A stretch of DNA of 64,000 nt from NCBI RefSeq assembly GCF_000418325.1, contig NC_021658.1:12063501-12127500 (forward strand). The letters are read 5' to 3'. The translations under genes and the position numbers were made by a program. Source of the DNA: Sorangium cellulosum So0157-2. Its GTDB lineage: Bacteria; Myxococcota_A; Polyangia; Polyangiales; Polyangiaceae. Under the pieces are notes generated by a model. It was not told where the DNA came from. It searched no databases and saw only the letters and a list, made by a program, of their open reading frames with translations. Each line of letters opens with the position of its first letter. Positions within the stretch are counted from its first letter, which is position 1. Below, piece after piece: positions 27,319-36,065 of this stretch.

Positions 27319-28126
27319 GGGTGGGCGCAACCGCCTCGGGCCTTCGCGCCGCTCCGCCGGGGGGGCGCCCGGGCAGGCGGGTGGGGTAGCCCTCATGACG
27401 TCGACAGCGCCGGAGGGCGGATCGGCGGCGGACACGTTGCGGTCGATCCCGGAGAGCGGCTCGGTCCGGAGACGAAAGCTCGGGCATACAGACACGCGGC
27501 CGGCGCAGAGCGGAATGCAGAACTGAAAGACCTCCGGTCCAGCGCGCCGGGGTGGGCTGGAACGGCGGCCTCGTCCATGACACCTTTCCTCAACGAGGGC
27601 GGCTCACCCGGGGGGGTCAGGCTCCTCCGCGCTCCCTCGGTCAGGCGCCCGCTTCGGCTGCTGCGAGGTGGGTCGCTTGTGTCCGGAGCACAGGAAAGCC
27701 AACGTTCGTGGGAATGTCGCTGGCTCCCCGCGGTTACGGGTCTGCCCGCGGCGCGCGCCGCGCGGCAGCAGGAGAAGCCGCGGCGCGGCGTAGAGAGGAG
27801 CGCGGCGCTGTCCATCGCACCCCTCCTGGGTTTGGGCAGAGCCTGGCTTCGCGGATCGGCGCCATCGGGCTTCGCCCCGCTCCGCGAAGCCACCAGGCTT
27901 GGCTTCGCGGAGCGACGCCACTGGGGAGACGCGCTGGCTGGAGTCCGGCTCGACCGGTCGCCCCAGCACGCCATGAGGGGACGGCGGGACGGGGAGCTCG
28001 CGAGCGCGGGTTCCTGACGCAAGCTGAGGGGATGAAGGGGATGAGGGGGACACCTCTCGAATTATTTTCAACCAAGGTGCTGTTCAGCAGTTGACAACTC
28101 TAGCTATTCATGGGACGCGAGATCCA
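27319..28126. other. Gene-free stretch with repeats
   Basis: No convincing gene is seen here. The open frames on both strands are short, Arg/Ser/Pro-rich and lack domain motifs. The stretch contains the three-arm repeat at 27844-27911. It ends in an unusually A/T-rich segment (28060-28110) that includes TTGACA at 28091-28096 and a TAGCTATTCA element before the winged-helix gene. Confidence 0.6.
27844..27911. repeat. Three-arm 12-bp repeat (direct-inverted-direct)
   Basis: TGGCTTCGCGGA occurs at 27844-27855, inverted at 27881-27892, and direct again at 27900-27911. The second and third copies are only 7 nt apart. The arm order is the same as in the 20-bp triplet at 26119-26228, although the sequences are unrelated. 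Confidence 0.7.
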
Positions 28127-28579
28127 ATGAGCAACGTCGAAACCGAGATCAAAAGCCACGTTGATGCATTCGTCTCTCAGCTGAGCGGACTTGTCCGCAA
28201 AGCGGCTCTCGAGGCCGTCGCCGACGCCTTGCGGGGGGAGGGCCAGCCGGCCGCTGCCGCCGCCGCGCCGCGCAAGGCGGGTCGGGCCAAGGCCGCTCCC
28301 GCGCCGGTTGCGGAGGTCAAGAAGGCGGCGGGGCGCCCCGCGCGCGCCGCGAAGCCCACCCGCAAGAAGGGCGAGAAGCGCTCGAAGGAAGAGCTCGCCG
28401 CCATGACGCAGAAGGTCCTGGAGCACATCCGGGCCAACAGCGGCCAGGGCGTGGAGCAGATCGCCAAGGATCTGGGCACCACCACGAAGGAGCTCACCCT
28501 CCCGATTCGGAAGCTGCTCGTCGAGAAGAAGATCACGTCGAAAGGAGAGAAGCGGGCGACCAAGTACTTTTCCCGCTAA
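28127..28579 (+). CDS. Winged-helix-type DNA-binding protein with basic Ala/Lys linker
   Basis: A 150-residue protein in three parts. Residues 1-35 form an amphipathic helix likely to oligomerise. Residues about 40-90 are an Ala/Lys/Pro/Arg-rich linker like a histone H1 tail (for example KKAAGRPARAAKPTRKKG). Residues about 90-150 form a compact winged-helix-like domain (MTQKVLEHIRANSGQGVEQ, then IAKDLGTTTKELTLPIRKLL, then a basic wing). It resembles nucleoid-associated or regulatory proteins of myxobacteria. The frame starts at 28091, but ATG 28127 begins the plausible protein. It is an intact gene isolated in a gene-poor region. Confidence 0.8.
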   Translation: MSNVETEIKSHVDAFVSQLSGLVRKAALEAVADALRGEGQPAAAAAAPRKAGRAKAAPAPVAEVKKAAGRPARAAKPTRKKGEKRSKEELAAMTQKVLEHIRANSGQGVEQIAKDLGTTTKELTLPIRKLLVEKKITSKGEKRATKYFSR

Positions 28580-29691
28580 AGCCGGCCTCGACGCCCGCCG
28601 GGCGGGTCCGGCCGAGCCAACCGAGGTCGACGTCCAGCCTTCCTCCAAGCGCAGCAGGGGAAAAGGTGGCGAGCCAGGAGCTCCCCAGGCAGGCGCGGAG
28701 ACCTCGCACCTCGGGGCGGAGCAAGCTCCGCAGCCGTACACGCTCCCGGACCCCTCTCAGGAAAACTCCCCCAGCAATGCCCTCTCCGCGTAGCACCGTG
28801 GAGACCCCCTCACGCGCGGTGGAGAAATCCGCGCGCGCGGCCCGAAAGCTCCCGTCCGACCGCTGCTGAGCGGATCCGCCCAGCGACCCAACGCGAGAGC
28901 TGCGCCCGAAAGCCGCTGTGCGCCCAGGCGCGCTCCGGCGCCCAGGACGCTGGGTTACCGAGCCGCCCCGCGCGCGCTCCTGTCGTCCGCGCGGGAGACG
29001 GGCAGCGTCACCTCACCCGAGACCCCCAACATGTCGTGGGGCAACATCGAAGGACCACCACATCTAGCTGTGTGGGCCGCACGTGGTCGGGATTGCCAAG
29101 CTGGCAGAGCACGATCGGCGCGGCGCGAGCGTCTCGGCTGTGAGCGCCTGGCCCGCGCCGCCTCCCCCCCCCGATGTCCCGTCGGGCACCGATGGTTGCG
29201 TCTGCGAGGCATCGCCTCGCCCCGAAGCGGGATGGAGGCAAACACACCTTCACAGACATCTGGGCAGGACGCCCCAGGCGGATATTGCGAATTTGCAACG
29301 CGGGCGAGCCCGGCCTCCAGCGAAGAGGGCCCTCGGGCGCTCTCGGCCTCTGTGGATCACAGGCAGGGACCCGGACACCAAGGACCGCCGCAGGCCCTTG
29401 GACTTCGTCTTGGTCTTGGTCTTGTCAGCGTTTAAGCATGGTCTGTGCCACATGGGAGTTGCTCAACGGACACCGAGCCTCGTGCGCGGCGTGAAGCGGC
29501 GAGACCCAACTGCCACCGCGCTGGACAGGTTCTGACCATCTGCGATGCTCATCGGTGCCCCGCGGCGCTCGATCGACAGTCGGGTCGCCGGGCCGAGCTT
29601 GCACGCTGGGCCGGGCGCCCCGGTGACACCACCGAGGGGCGTCGCGACGGCGGGTGCGTGAAGAGATCTCGACGGGAAGCGCGACTCGGAC
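28580..29691. other. Gene-free 1.1-kb stretch
   Basis: I see no supportable gene or RNA on either strand. An imperfect GC hairpin at about 28581-28612 may end transcription of the winged-helix gene. Small perfect inverted repeats occur at 28716-28731 (GCGGAGC-AA-GCTCCGC) and 29204-29220 (GCGAGGC-ATC-GCCTCGC), and a TCTTGG repeat lies at about 29407-29427. The base composition is more even than in neighbouring genes, and there is no third-position G/C bias in any frame. It may be eroded coding DNA. Confidence 0.5.
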
Positions 29692-30948
29692 TCAGCGATC
29701 CGCCCGGGTCCCGACGATGAGGACATTCGAGAACGGCGTTTTCCCCCAGGCGGGCCTCGTCTCGCACGAGAAGCCGAGCTGCTCGAGGAGCGCGACGATC
29801 TCCCGGGCAGGGCGGAAACGCACCCGCTCGCCCCGGTTGAAGCGAAGCGCGGTGAAGATGCGCTCCTCGAGGAGCGTGATCGAGCTCCTCAGGCCGCGCT
29901 CGGTGTCCGCCTCGCGGACGAGCAGGCGCCCTCCCGGTCGGACCGCGGCCGCCGCGCGCCGCAGGATCGCGTCCTGCTCCTCCACGCGGAAGTAGTGGAG
30001 CAGGTCGATGAGCAGCACGGTGTCTGCGTCTCCCAGCTCGGCCTCGCGCGCGTCTGCGCACCAGAACTCGGCGGCCAGCGGAGGGGCCACGTGCGGCGCG
30101 GGCTGCTCGCCGGACGAACCGCGCGGCGAAGGCGAGGGCGGCAGAGGCGCGCCCGGGTCGCCGCCGCTCGCGCGGCGCGCGTCCTCTATCTTGGCGCGGT
30201 CCCAGTCGAACCCGCGCACCCGCGCGGCCCGGCCCAGCTCGAGCAGGAGAATCGGCAGCTGGCCAGCCCCGGTCCCGATATCGAGCACCTCCCCCAGCGC
30301 GCCGGGGCGGTCGCCGGCGATGTCGGCAATCAGCCGCGCGACCGGATCGCCCAGCAGCTTGAAGCGGACATAGTGAAACCGGGTGCGCTGCGCCGGCGTG
30401 GCGCCCTCTTGCGGGCTGTACCTCGCGGCGACGCGCTCGATCGCGTGCACCCACGGCGGCGCGTCCTCGGGGAGCCGATACGGCTCCATCCCGCCGCGCT
30501 GCAGCGAGGGCGCGCGGCGCCGCTTCAGCGCGACGAGCGCGAAGACCAGGCCGCCGCCGAGCGCGGCGAGCGCGAGCCCGACCACGGGCGCGCCGAGGAG
30601 CATGTACTCGGGGAACTCGGACAGTGCTTGCGCCCAGCTCATCTTCTCATGAAGGCGCAGCCAGCGCCCGGTGCGGAGGTACGCCCCGACCTGGAACTCG
30701 GCCGTGAGCAGCGCTGGTGCGAACAAGGGGTTGGAAATGTTCGCGGCGACCCAGGCAATCGCCGCGTCCAGACGGAACCACAGGCAGAGCAGGAGGACGA
30801 GCGGCGTGTGGCACCCGAAGATCGGCTGCGATCCGATGAACAGGCCGATCGCCACCGCCACGGCCGTCCGGCCGGCCGACAGCTCGCTGCCACGGAGCTC
30901 GCGCCATGCGCGGCGCGCCTCCTCGCGGAGCAGAGAGTATTTCGCCAA
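29692..30948 (-). CDS. DUF2062 domain - class I methyltransferase fusion
   Basis: A 418-residue two-domain protein. Residues about 1-150 form a DUF2062 membrane domain (IGLFIGSQPIFGCHTPLVLLL, ISNPLFAPALLTAEFQVGAYL, with further helices). Residues about 190-418 are a SAM-dependent methyltransferase: motif I is LDIGTGAGQLP, an acidic position follows in GFDWDRAKIE, and DTVLLIDLLHYF is the post-II region. A Pro/Ser linker lies inside the methyltransferase part. The only upstream start that keeps the DUF2062 domain is TTG 30948, four nt after the TPR gene's TGA, so translational coupling is likely. The methyl acceptor is unknown; a membrane lipid or lipid-linked precursor is a reasonable guess. 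Confidence 0.82.
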   Translation of the reverse strand: MAKYSLLREEARRAWRELRGSELSAGRTAVAVAIGLFIGSQPIFGCHTPLVLLLCLWFRLDAAIAWVAANISNPLFAPALLTAEFQVGAYLRTGRWLRLHEKMSWAQALSEFPEYMLLGAPVVGLALAALGGGLVFALVALKRRRAPSLQRGGMEPYRLPEDAPPWVHAIERVAARYSPQEGATPAQRTRFHYVRFKLLGDPVARLIADIAGDRPGALGEVLDIGTGAGQLPILLLELGRAARVRGFDWDRAKIEDARRASGGDPGAPLPPSPSPRGSSGEQPAPHVAPPLAAEFWCADAREAELGDADTVLLIDLLHYFRVEEQDAILRRAAAAVRPGGRLLVREADTERGLRSSITLLEERIFTALRFNRGERVRFRPAREIVALLEQLGFSCETRPAWGKTPFSNVLIVGTRADR

Positions 30949-30951
30949 CGT

Positions 30952-31824
30952 TCAGGGGTTGCCTTCGGGTGTGGGGCGATCCGCGTCGTCGGCCGCGTCC
31001 GCCGACAGCGAGGACAGGAGGTCGCTCACCTCCGTGGGGGTCGACTCGTCGAGCGCGTCCCAGGAGGCGCCCCTCGACGTGGTCGACGCCGCGTCGCGCG
31101 ACGCCGCGCCCGCGGTGCTCCCGCTCCGCTGCGCCTCCACCATGCGAAGGTACATCTTCGCCGTCTTGTTGTCGGGCTCGATCGCGAGCGCCTCGCGCCA
31201 CTCGGCGATCGCGAGATCGGGCGTACCGAGGGAGTGCAGCGCGACCCCGAGCAGCACGCGCGCAGGCGCGTACTTCGGGTTCGTGTCGCGCGCGGCGGCG
31301 TAGTGCTCCCGGGCGAGCGCCAGATTGCCGGCGTCGCGGTACATCGTGCCGAGGCGCAGCTGGAGATCGACGAACGTCGGGCACAGCGCCACGGCGCGCT
31401 TCAGCTCGGCGATCGCTTCCTGCGCGCAGCCCGCGTCGGCGTAGGCCTGCGCGAGATCGGCATGCATGTTGGCGATCTTGCCGCGCGCGAACGGGTCGAG
31501 GACGCCGCCGTCCCCCTCGCCGCGACGGATGCGGGAGTAGACCTGTCGCGCCGCCTCGTATTTGCCGAGGTCGTTGTACGTGACGGCGAGGTTCAGCAGC
31601 GCTTCCGTGTAGTGCTCGTTCAGCTGCACCGCGCGCTCGAAGTGGGCCTCGGCCGCGAGGAAATCGCCCCGCTCGTGGAGGATGACGCCGAGCATGTTGA
31701 AGACGTCCGCGAACCGATCGGTCTTCTCGAGGATCTGCCGCAGGGCGTGCTCGGCCAGATCGTACTCGCGCCGCTCGTAGTGCTCCCTGCCGAGAACCAG
31801 AAGCTGCTTCAGCCTGTCGTCCAT
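30952..31824 (-). CDS. Tetratricopeptide-repeat protein
   Basis: A 290-residue soluble protein with about six TPR units over residues 5-225 (e.g. ADVFNMLGVILHERGDFLAA and TEALLNLAVTYNDLGKYEAA). A Ser/Ala/Asp-rich tail without structure follows. TPRs mediate protein-protein contact, so this is probably an adaptor. No signal peptide is seen. It starts at ATG 31824 and its stop lies just before the DUF2062-methyltransferase start, so the two form an operon. It diverges from the M23 endopeptidase gene. Confidence 0.9.
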   Translation of the reverse strand: MDDRLKQLLVLGREHYERREYDLAEHALRQILEKTDRFADVFNMLGVILHERGDFLAAEAHFERAVQLNEHYTEALLNLAVTYNDLGKYEAARQVYSRIRRGEGDGGVLDPFARGKIANMHADLAQAYADAGCAQEAIAELKRAVALCPTFVDLQLRLGTMYRDAGNLALAREHYAAARDTNPKYAPARVLLGVALHSLGTPDLAIAEWREALAIEPDNKTAKMYLRMVEAQRSGSTAGAASRDAASTTSRGASWDALDESTPTEVSDLLSSLSADAADDADRPTPEGNP

Positions 31825-31941
31825 GAGGCCCGCCAGCTTACGCGACCGGCGTACGATGCGGTCGGTCTTCCGCGCAACCCTTGCGCGGATCGGGTGGCCG
31901 CGCGGTTGCAACCCCGGCGATGCCTTGGTACGCACGTCGGC

Positions 31942-34083
31942 GTGCCGAGTGCAGTACCCCAGAACCCGCTCGAGGCTTCCGGAGGGCCGGACGCCGCGGA
32001 CCGCTCCGAGGCGCGGAACGAAGACGCCGGCAGGGCGTCGGGGCCCGGCGCCGCCGCCCTGCAGGGAGCGCCGCGCGAACAGCCCGGCGCCGCGGTCCCG
32101 CAGGGCGCGCCGCGCGCGGAGGCCGACGCCACCCCGCGGGACGCGCCGCGCGCCGAGCCCGGCATCGTCCCGCACCACGCGCCGCGCGCGGACATCGAGC
32201 GCAGCAGCGCCGCCGACGTGACCGACGACGCGCTCGACACCTCCAGCAGGCCTGCCTCGCCGCCGCTGACCGCGCCGCTCCTGGGCCACCGCCGGGCCGA
32301 GAGCGCTCCGGCCGCGCCCTGGTCGCGCGGCGGCGATCTGCGCGCGCGCTCGTCGCCTTCGTGGACGCAGCTCCCTCCTCCTTCTTCTCGCGGGCGCGGC
32401 GCCGCGCCCTGGTCGCGCGGCAGCGATCCGCGGTCCTCCCGCCCGTCGCTCGCGGACGGCGGCCCCTACGCGGGATCCGGCGCGGCCGACGGCCCGCGCC
32501 TGCCCGCCGGCCTCAGCCGGCCGCCCCCGGGGCCGCACCTCTCGCCGCGCATGACCGCGGTCTTCGGCGGCATCTTCGGCCTCGCGACGCTCACCTCGCT
32601 CATCGCGCTCCTGATCCAGGGCGTCCCGGTGCGCGACGAGCGCGCGCTCGTCGCGGGGAGCCCGGCGGGCTCGGCCACAGGCACGGAAGACGCCGGACGG
32701 CCCGCCGCGCCCGAGGTGAAGACCAAGACGCGCACGCCGCTGCCGGGCCCGTGGCGGATCTCCGAGCTCGCGAAGGATCCGTCCGTGACCCTGGCGAGCG
32801 ACGTGATGGACCGCCGATCGTTCATCACGGCCCTCGACGAGAAGGGCGTGCCGAAGGCGCAGATCTACCGGATCATGAAGGCCTTCGACGGGCTGCGGAA
32901 GTTCGACAAGTGCGGCCGCAAGGATCGGTTCACGGTCGCGATGGACCGCTCCACGCGCCGCGTCCGCGCCTTCGAGTACGAGGTCTCGGCGAGCGAGATC
33001 TACCAGGCGCGGGAGGACGCGGCCGGGCTGCTCTCGGGCACCACGCTCGACATGAAGATCGCCGAGGAGGAGGTCGTCGCCGCCTTCTACGTGGGGAAGG
33101 ATCTCACGAGCGCGTACCGATCGGGCGGGCTGGAGCCTGGCGTGCTCGACGTGATCGACGACGCGCTGAGCGGGCGCATGTCGACGGAGAGCTTCGAGGA
33201 AGGGAGCATCGTCCGGCTGATCGCCATGGAAGAGACGGCGCTCGGGATGTTCTCCCGGTACAAGAAGATCATCGCGCTCGAGTACCGGCCCGCGGATCCC
33301 GCCGAGAAGCCGCTGCGCATCTACGATTTCAAGGGGCAGGAGGCCCGCGGCTACTTCGACGAGCGCGGCCGGCAGCCGTACGCGGGCGGCTGGCGCGCGC
33401 CGGTCCCGGGCGCGCCCGTGACGTCGAAGTTCAACCCGCAGCGGATGCACCCGGTGTTGAAGAAGAGGATGCCGCACAACGGGACGGACTTCGGCGCGCC
33501 GACGGGAACGCCGGTGTACTCGGCGTACCGTGGTGTCGTCGAGTGGGTCGGCCCCGCGGGTCCGAGCGGCAACCTCGTCACCGTCCTGCATCCGAACGGC
33601 GTCAGCACCGGCTATGCGCACCTGTCGAGGTATGCCCCCGGCATCAAGGTCGGCATGAAGGTGGGCACGCACCAGCTCGTCGGGTACGTGGGGTCGACGG
33701 GCCGCTCGACGGGCCCGCACCTCCACTTCAGCGCGAAGAAGGACGGCAAGTACTTCGACGCCGAGACGCTCCAGCTCGACGGCGAGCGCGTGATGCCCGG
33801 CGTCGATCGCGCGGCGTTCGCCGCGGCGAAGGAGGCGCTCGACCATCGGCTCGACGCCATCCCGCTGCCCGAGCCGCCGCCCGAGCCGGTGAAGCCGGAG
33901 GTCGCGGAGCCGACCCCGCCGCCCCCCGCAGCGGCCGGCAGCGAGGCCACGGTCTCCGCGGCGCCCGCGGTCGGGCCGAGCGGGCCGACCGAGCCAGAGG
34001 CGAAGCCGCCCGAAGGCGCCGGGGACGATGAGGGCGAGCTCATCGAGGGCCCCGATCTCAAGAGTCCGCCGGAGACGATGTGA
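31942..34083 (+). CDS. Membrane-anchored M23 (LytM-type) metalloendopeptidase
   Basis: About 713 residues from GTG 31942; the start is uncertain because the frame is open far upstream. A Pro/Ala/Arg-rich cytoplasmic region with repeated APR-type units is followed by one membrane helix (about residues 204-228). A middle domain resembling the OapA/LysM-free region of DD-endopeptidases comes next, then a LytM domain. Its zinc ligands are visible: H512 and D516 in HNGTDFG, and the HLH at 593-595 in GPHLHFS. It should cleave peptidoglycan cross-links in the periplasm. The tail is Pro/Glu-rich and ends in GELIEGPDLKSPPETM. That 3' end is duplicated just downstream of the stop. Confidence 0.85.
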   Translation: MPSAVPQNPLEASGGPDAADRSEARNEDAGRASGPGAAALQGAPREQPGAAVPQGAPRAEADATPRDAPRAEPGIVPHHAPRADIERSSAADVTDDALDTSSRPASPPLTAPLLGHRRAESAPAAPWSRGGDLRARSSPSWTQLPPPSSRGRGAAPWSRGSDPRSSRPSLADGGPYAGSGAADGPRLPAGLSRPPPGPHLSPRMTAVFGGIFGLATLTSLIALLIQGVPVRDERALVAGSPAGSATGTEDAGRPAAPEVKTKTRTPLPGPWRISELAKDPSVTLASDVMDRRSFITALDEKGVPKAQIYRIMKAFDGLRKFDKCGRKDRFTVAMDRSTRRVRAFEYEVSASEIYQAREDAAGLLSGTTLDMKIAEEEVVAAFYVGKDLTSAYRSGGLEPGVLDVIDDALSGRMSTESFEEGSIVRLIAMEETALGMFSRYKKIIALEYRPADPAEKPLRIYDFKGQEARGYFDERGRQPYAGGWRAPVPGAPVTSKFNPQRMHPVLKKRMPHNGTDFGAPTGTPVYSAYRGVVEWVGPAGPSGNLVTVLHPNGVSTGYAHLSRYAPGIKVGMKVGTHQLVGYVGSTGRSTGPHLHFSAKKDGKYFDAETLQLDGERVMPGVDRAAFAAAKEALDHRLDAIPLPEPPPEPVKPEVAEPTPPPPAAAGSEATVSAAPAVGPSGPTEPEAKPPEGAGDDEGELIEGPDLKSPPETM

Positions 34084-34182
34084 CGCCGGGCGGGCCGAGA
34101 GGTCCGCTCGAGCACGGCGAGCTCATCGAAGGCCCCGATCGCGAGGGTGCGCCGGAGACGATGTGACGCCGGGCGGGCCGAG
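34034..34182 (+). repeat. Tandem duplication of the M23 gene 3' end
   Basis: A 66-nt segment (34034-34099) covering the last codons and TGA of the M23 gene is repeated at 34117-34182 with a period of 83 nt and only a handful of substitutions. The second copy would encode GELIEGPDREGAPETM and its own TGA, but it has no start. Confidence 0.85.
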
Positions 34183-34218
34183 CGCGCCCGCTCGAAGAGC
34201 GCACTGCGCCTCGCGTGG

Positions 34219-34272
34219 CCGAGGACAAAAAGCATCGAGGACGCAGAGGGAAGATCCCTCGCGTCCTCGATG
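34219..34272 (-). terminator. Strong intrinsic terminator of rplM-rpsI
   Basis: 34233-34272 is a long hairpin: a 12-bp outer stem (CATCGAGGACGC with GCGTCCTCGATG), one unpaired A, then a 6-bp inner stem (GAGGGA/TCCCTC) with an AGA loop. On the minus strand it is followed by CTTTTTGTCCTCGG (34232 down to 34219), giving a T-run. It lies between the convergent M23 gene and rpsI and should act mainly on the ribosomal-protein operon. Confidence 0.85.
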
Positions 34273-34316
34273 TCCTTGCCATGACATCCGCCCCGATGGG
34301 CAGCGTGCCGGGCCTG

Positions 34317-34709
34317 CTAGCGCTTCGAGTACTGGAAGCGCTTGCGGGCGCCGGGCTGGCCGTACTTCTTGCGCTCCTTCTTGCGCGCGTCGCGCGTGAG
34401 GAAGCCCGCGCGCTTGAGCGACGACCTGCGCTCCGGATCGAGCTCGCACAGGGCGCGCGCGATGCCGTGACGCATCGCCTCGGCCTGGGCGCTGTGCCCA
34501 CCGCCGACGACGGTCGCGTTCACGTCGAACTGCTCGAGCAGCTCCAGCAGCTCCAGCGACTGGCGCATCACCATGCGCGAGGTCTCGCGGACGAAGTACT
34601 CGTCGGCGGGCCGCTTGTTCACCTTGATGTTGCCGGTGCCCGGCGAGAGGAAGACGCGCGCGACCGCGGTCTTACGCTTCCCAGTGGCGTACGTTCTCGT
34701 TTCCGTCAT
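34317..34709 (-). CDS. rpsI: 30S ribosomal protein S9
   Basis: A 130-residue S9 with its typical N-terminus (ATGKRKTAVARV), the GGGHSAQAEAMRHGIARAL core and the basic C-terminus ending KKYGQPGARKRFQYSKR, which reaches towards the P-site tRNA. It follows rplM by 8 nt in the near-universal L13-S9 operon. A strong terminator follows. Confidence 0.98.
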   Translation of the reverse strand: MTETRTYATGKRKTAVARVFLSPGTGNIKVNKRPADEYFVRETSRMVMRQSLELLELLEQFDVNATVVGGGHSAQAEAMRHGIARALCELDPERRSSLKRAGFLTRDARKKERKKYGQPGARKRFQYSKR

Positions 34710-34717
34710 GGCTTTGC

Positions 34718-35167
34718 TCAGCTGTAGCTAAGGGGCTGCGGCTTCTGCGCCGCGTGGGGGTGATCGGGACCGGCGTAGACCTTGAGCTTGGTAAGGAGCT
34801 CGCGCCCGAGCACATTCTTCGGGAGCATGCCCTTCACGGCCTTCTGGATGGGGAGCTCCGGCTTGCGCTCGAGCAGGTGACCGTACGCCTCGGAGCGGAA
34901 GCCGCCCGGCTCACCGCTGTGCCGCACGTAGTTCTTCTGCTGGAGCTTGCGACCGGTCAGAAGGACCTTCTTGGCGTTCACGACGATCACGAAGTCGCCG
35001 GTGTCGACGTGCGGCGTGAACGTGGGCTTGTTCTTACCGCGAAGCACCATGGCGATGCGGCTGGCAAGGCGGCCGAGGGGCTTGCCTTCCGCGTCGATCA
35101 CCCACCACGTACGCTCGTTGCGGGCCTCCGCAGGCTTGGCGGAAAAGGACTTGGGCTGAGGATTCAT
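34718..35167 (-). CDS. rplM: 50S ribosomal protein L13
   Basis: A 149-residue L13 with WWVIDAEGKPLGRLASRIA, the HVDTGDFVIVVNAKK region and the C-terminal KVYAGPDHPHAAQKPQPL. It is the first gene of the rplM-rpsI operon. A TGC-TATCAA element about 145 nt upstream (35312-35320) would give a leader long enough to host the L13 autoregulation known in other bacteria; I did not identify the structure. Confidence 0.98.
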   Translation of the reverse strand: MNPQPKSFSAKPAEARNERTWWVIDAEGKPLGRLASRIAMVLRGKNKPTFTPHVDTGDFVIVVNAKKVLLTGRKLQQKNYVRHSGEPGGFRSEAYGHLLERKPELPIQKAVKGMLPKNVLGRELLTKLKVYAGPDHPHAAQKPQPLSYS

Positions 35168-35765
<598 letters not shown>

Positions 35766-35870
35766 CGAACCTTCTTCGACGCGCCCCGCTTCTGCCGGAC
35801 CGGCGCCGCCCGCGAGAGAGCGGGCGGTCAAAGCCCACCTGGTTCAGCGGGGGCAAGCAGCCAAGCGTAG

Positions 35871-35957
35871 CGGAGAGAGCGGGATTCGAACCCGCGGTAC
35901 CCTTGCGGGTACACCTGATTTCGAATCAGGCACCTTCGGCCTCTCGGTCACCTCTCC
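35871..35957 (-). tRNA. tRNA-Ser (anticodon CGA)
   Basis: Minus strand: acceptor GGAGAGG pairs with TCTCTCC (one G-U), anticodon arm CCTGA-TTCGAAA-TCAGG with anticodon CGA, variable arm GTACCC-GCAA-GGGTAC and a canonical T-arm. Discriminator G is followed by CTA, not CCA, so the 3' end must be added by the CCA enzyme. It decodes UCG. It lies 105 nt from the GGA tRNA; both may be transcribed together. Confidence 0.96.
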
Positions 35958-36065
35958 GCGGGCGAACATGGCAAAGCGGGGCCGGCTGGTCAAGCATCTC
36001 CTGACACGGACCGACGCGTCGGCGCGCTTTCGGGGTCGGGGCCCTCCGCCGGCCCCGAAGAAACA

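Noticed and set aside
28533..28796. 87-codon minus-strand frame after the winged-helix gene
   Set aside because: It overlaps the end of the real gene, has no similarity pattern I can recognise and no coding-type third-position bias.
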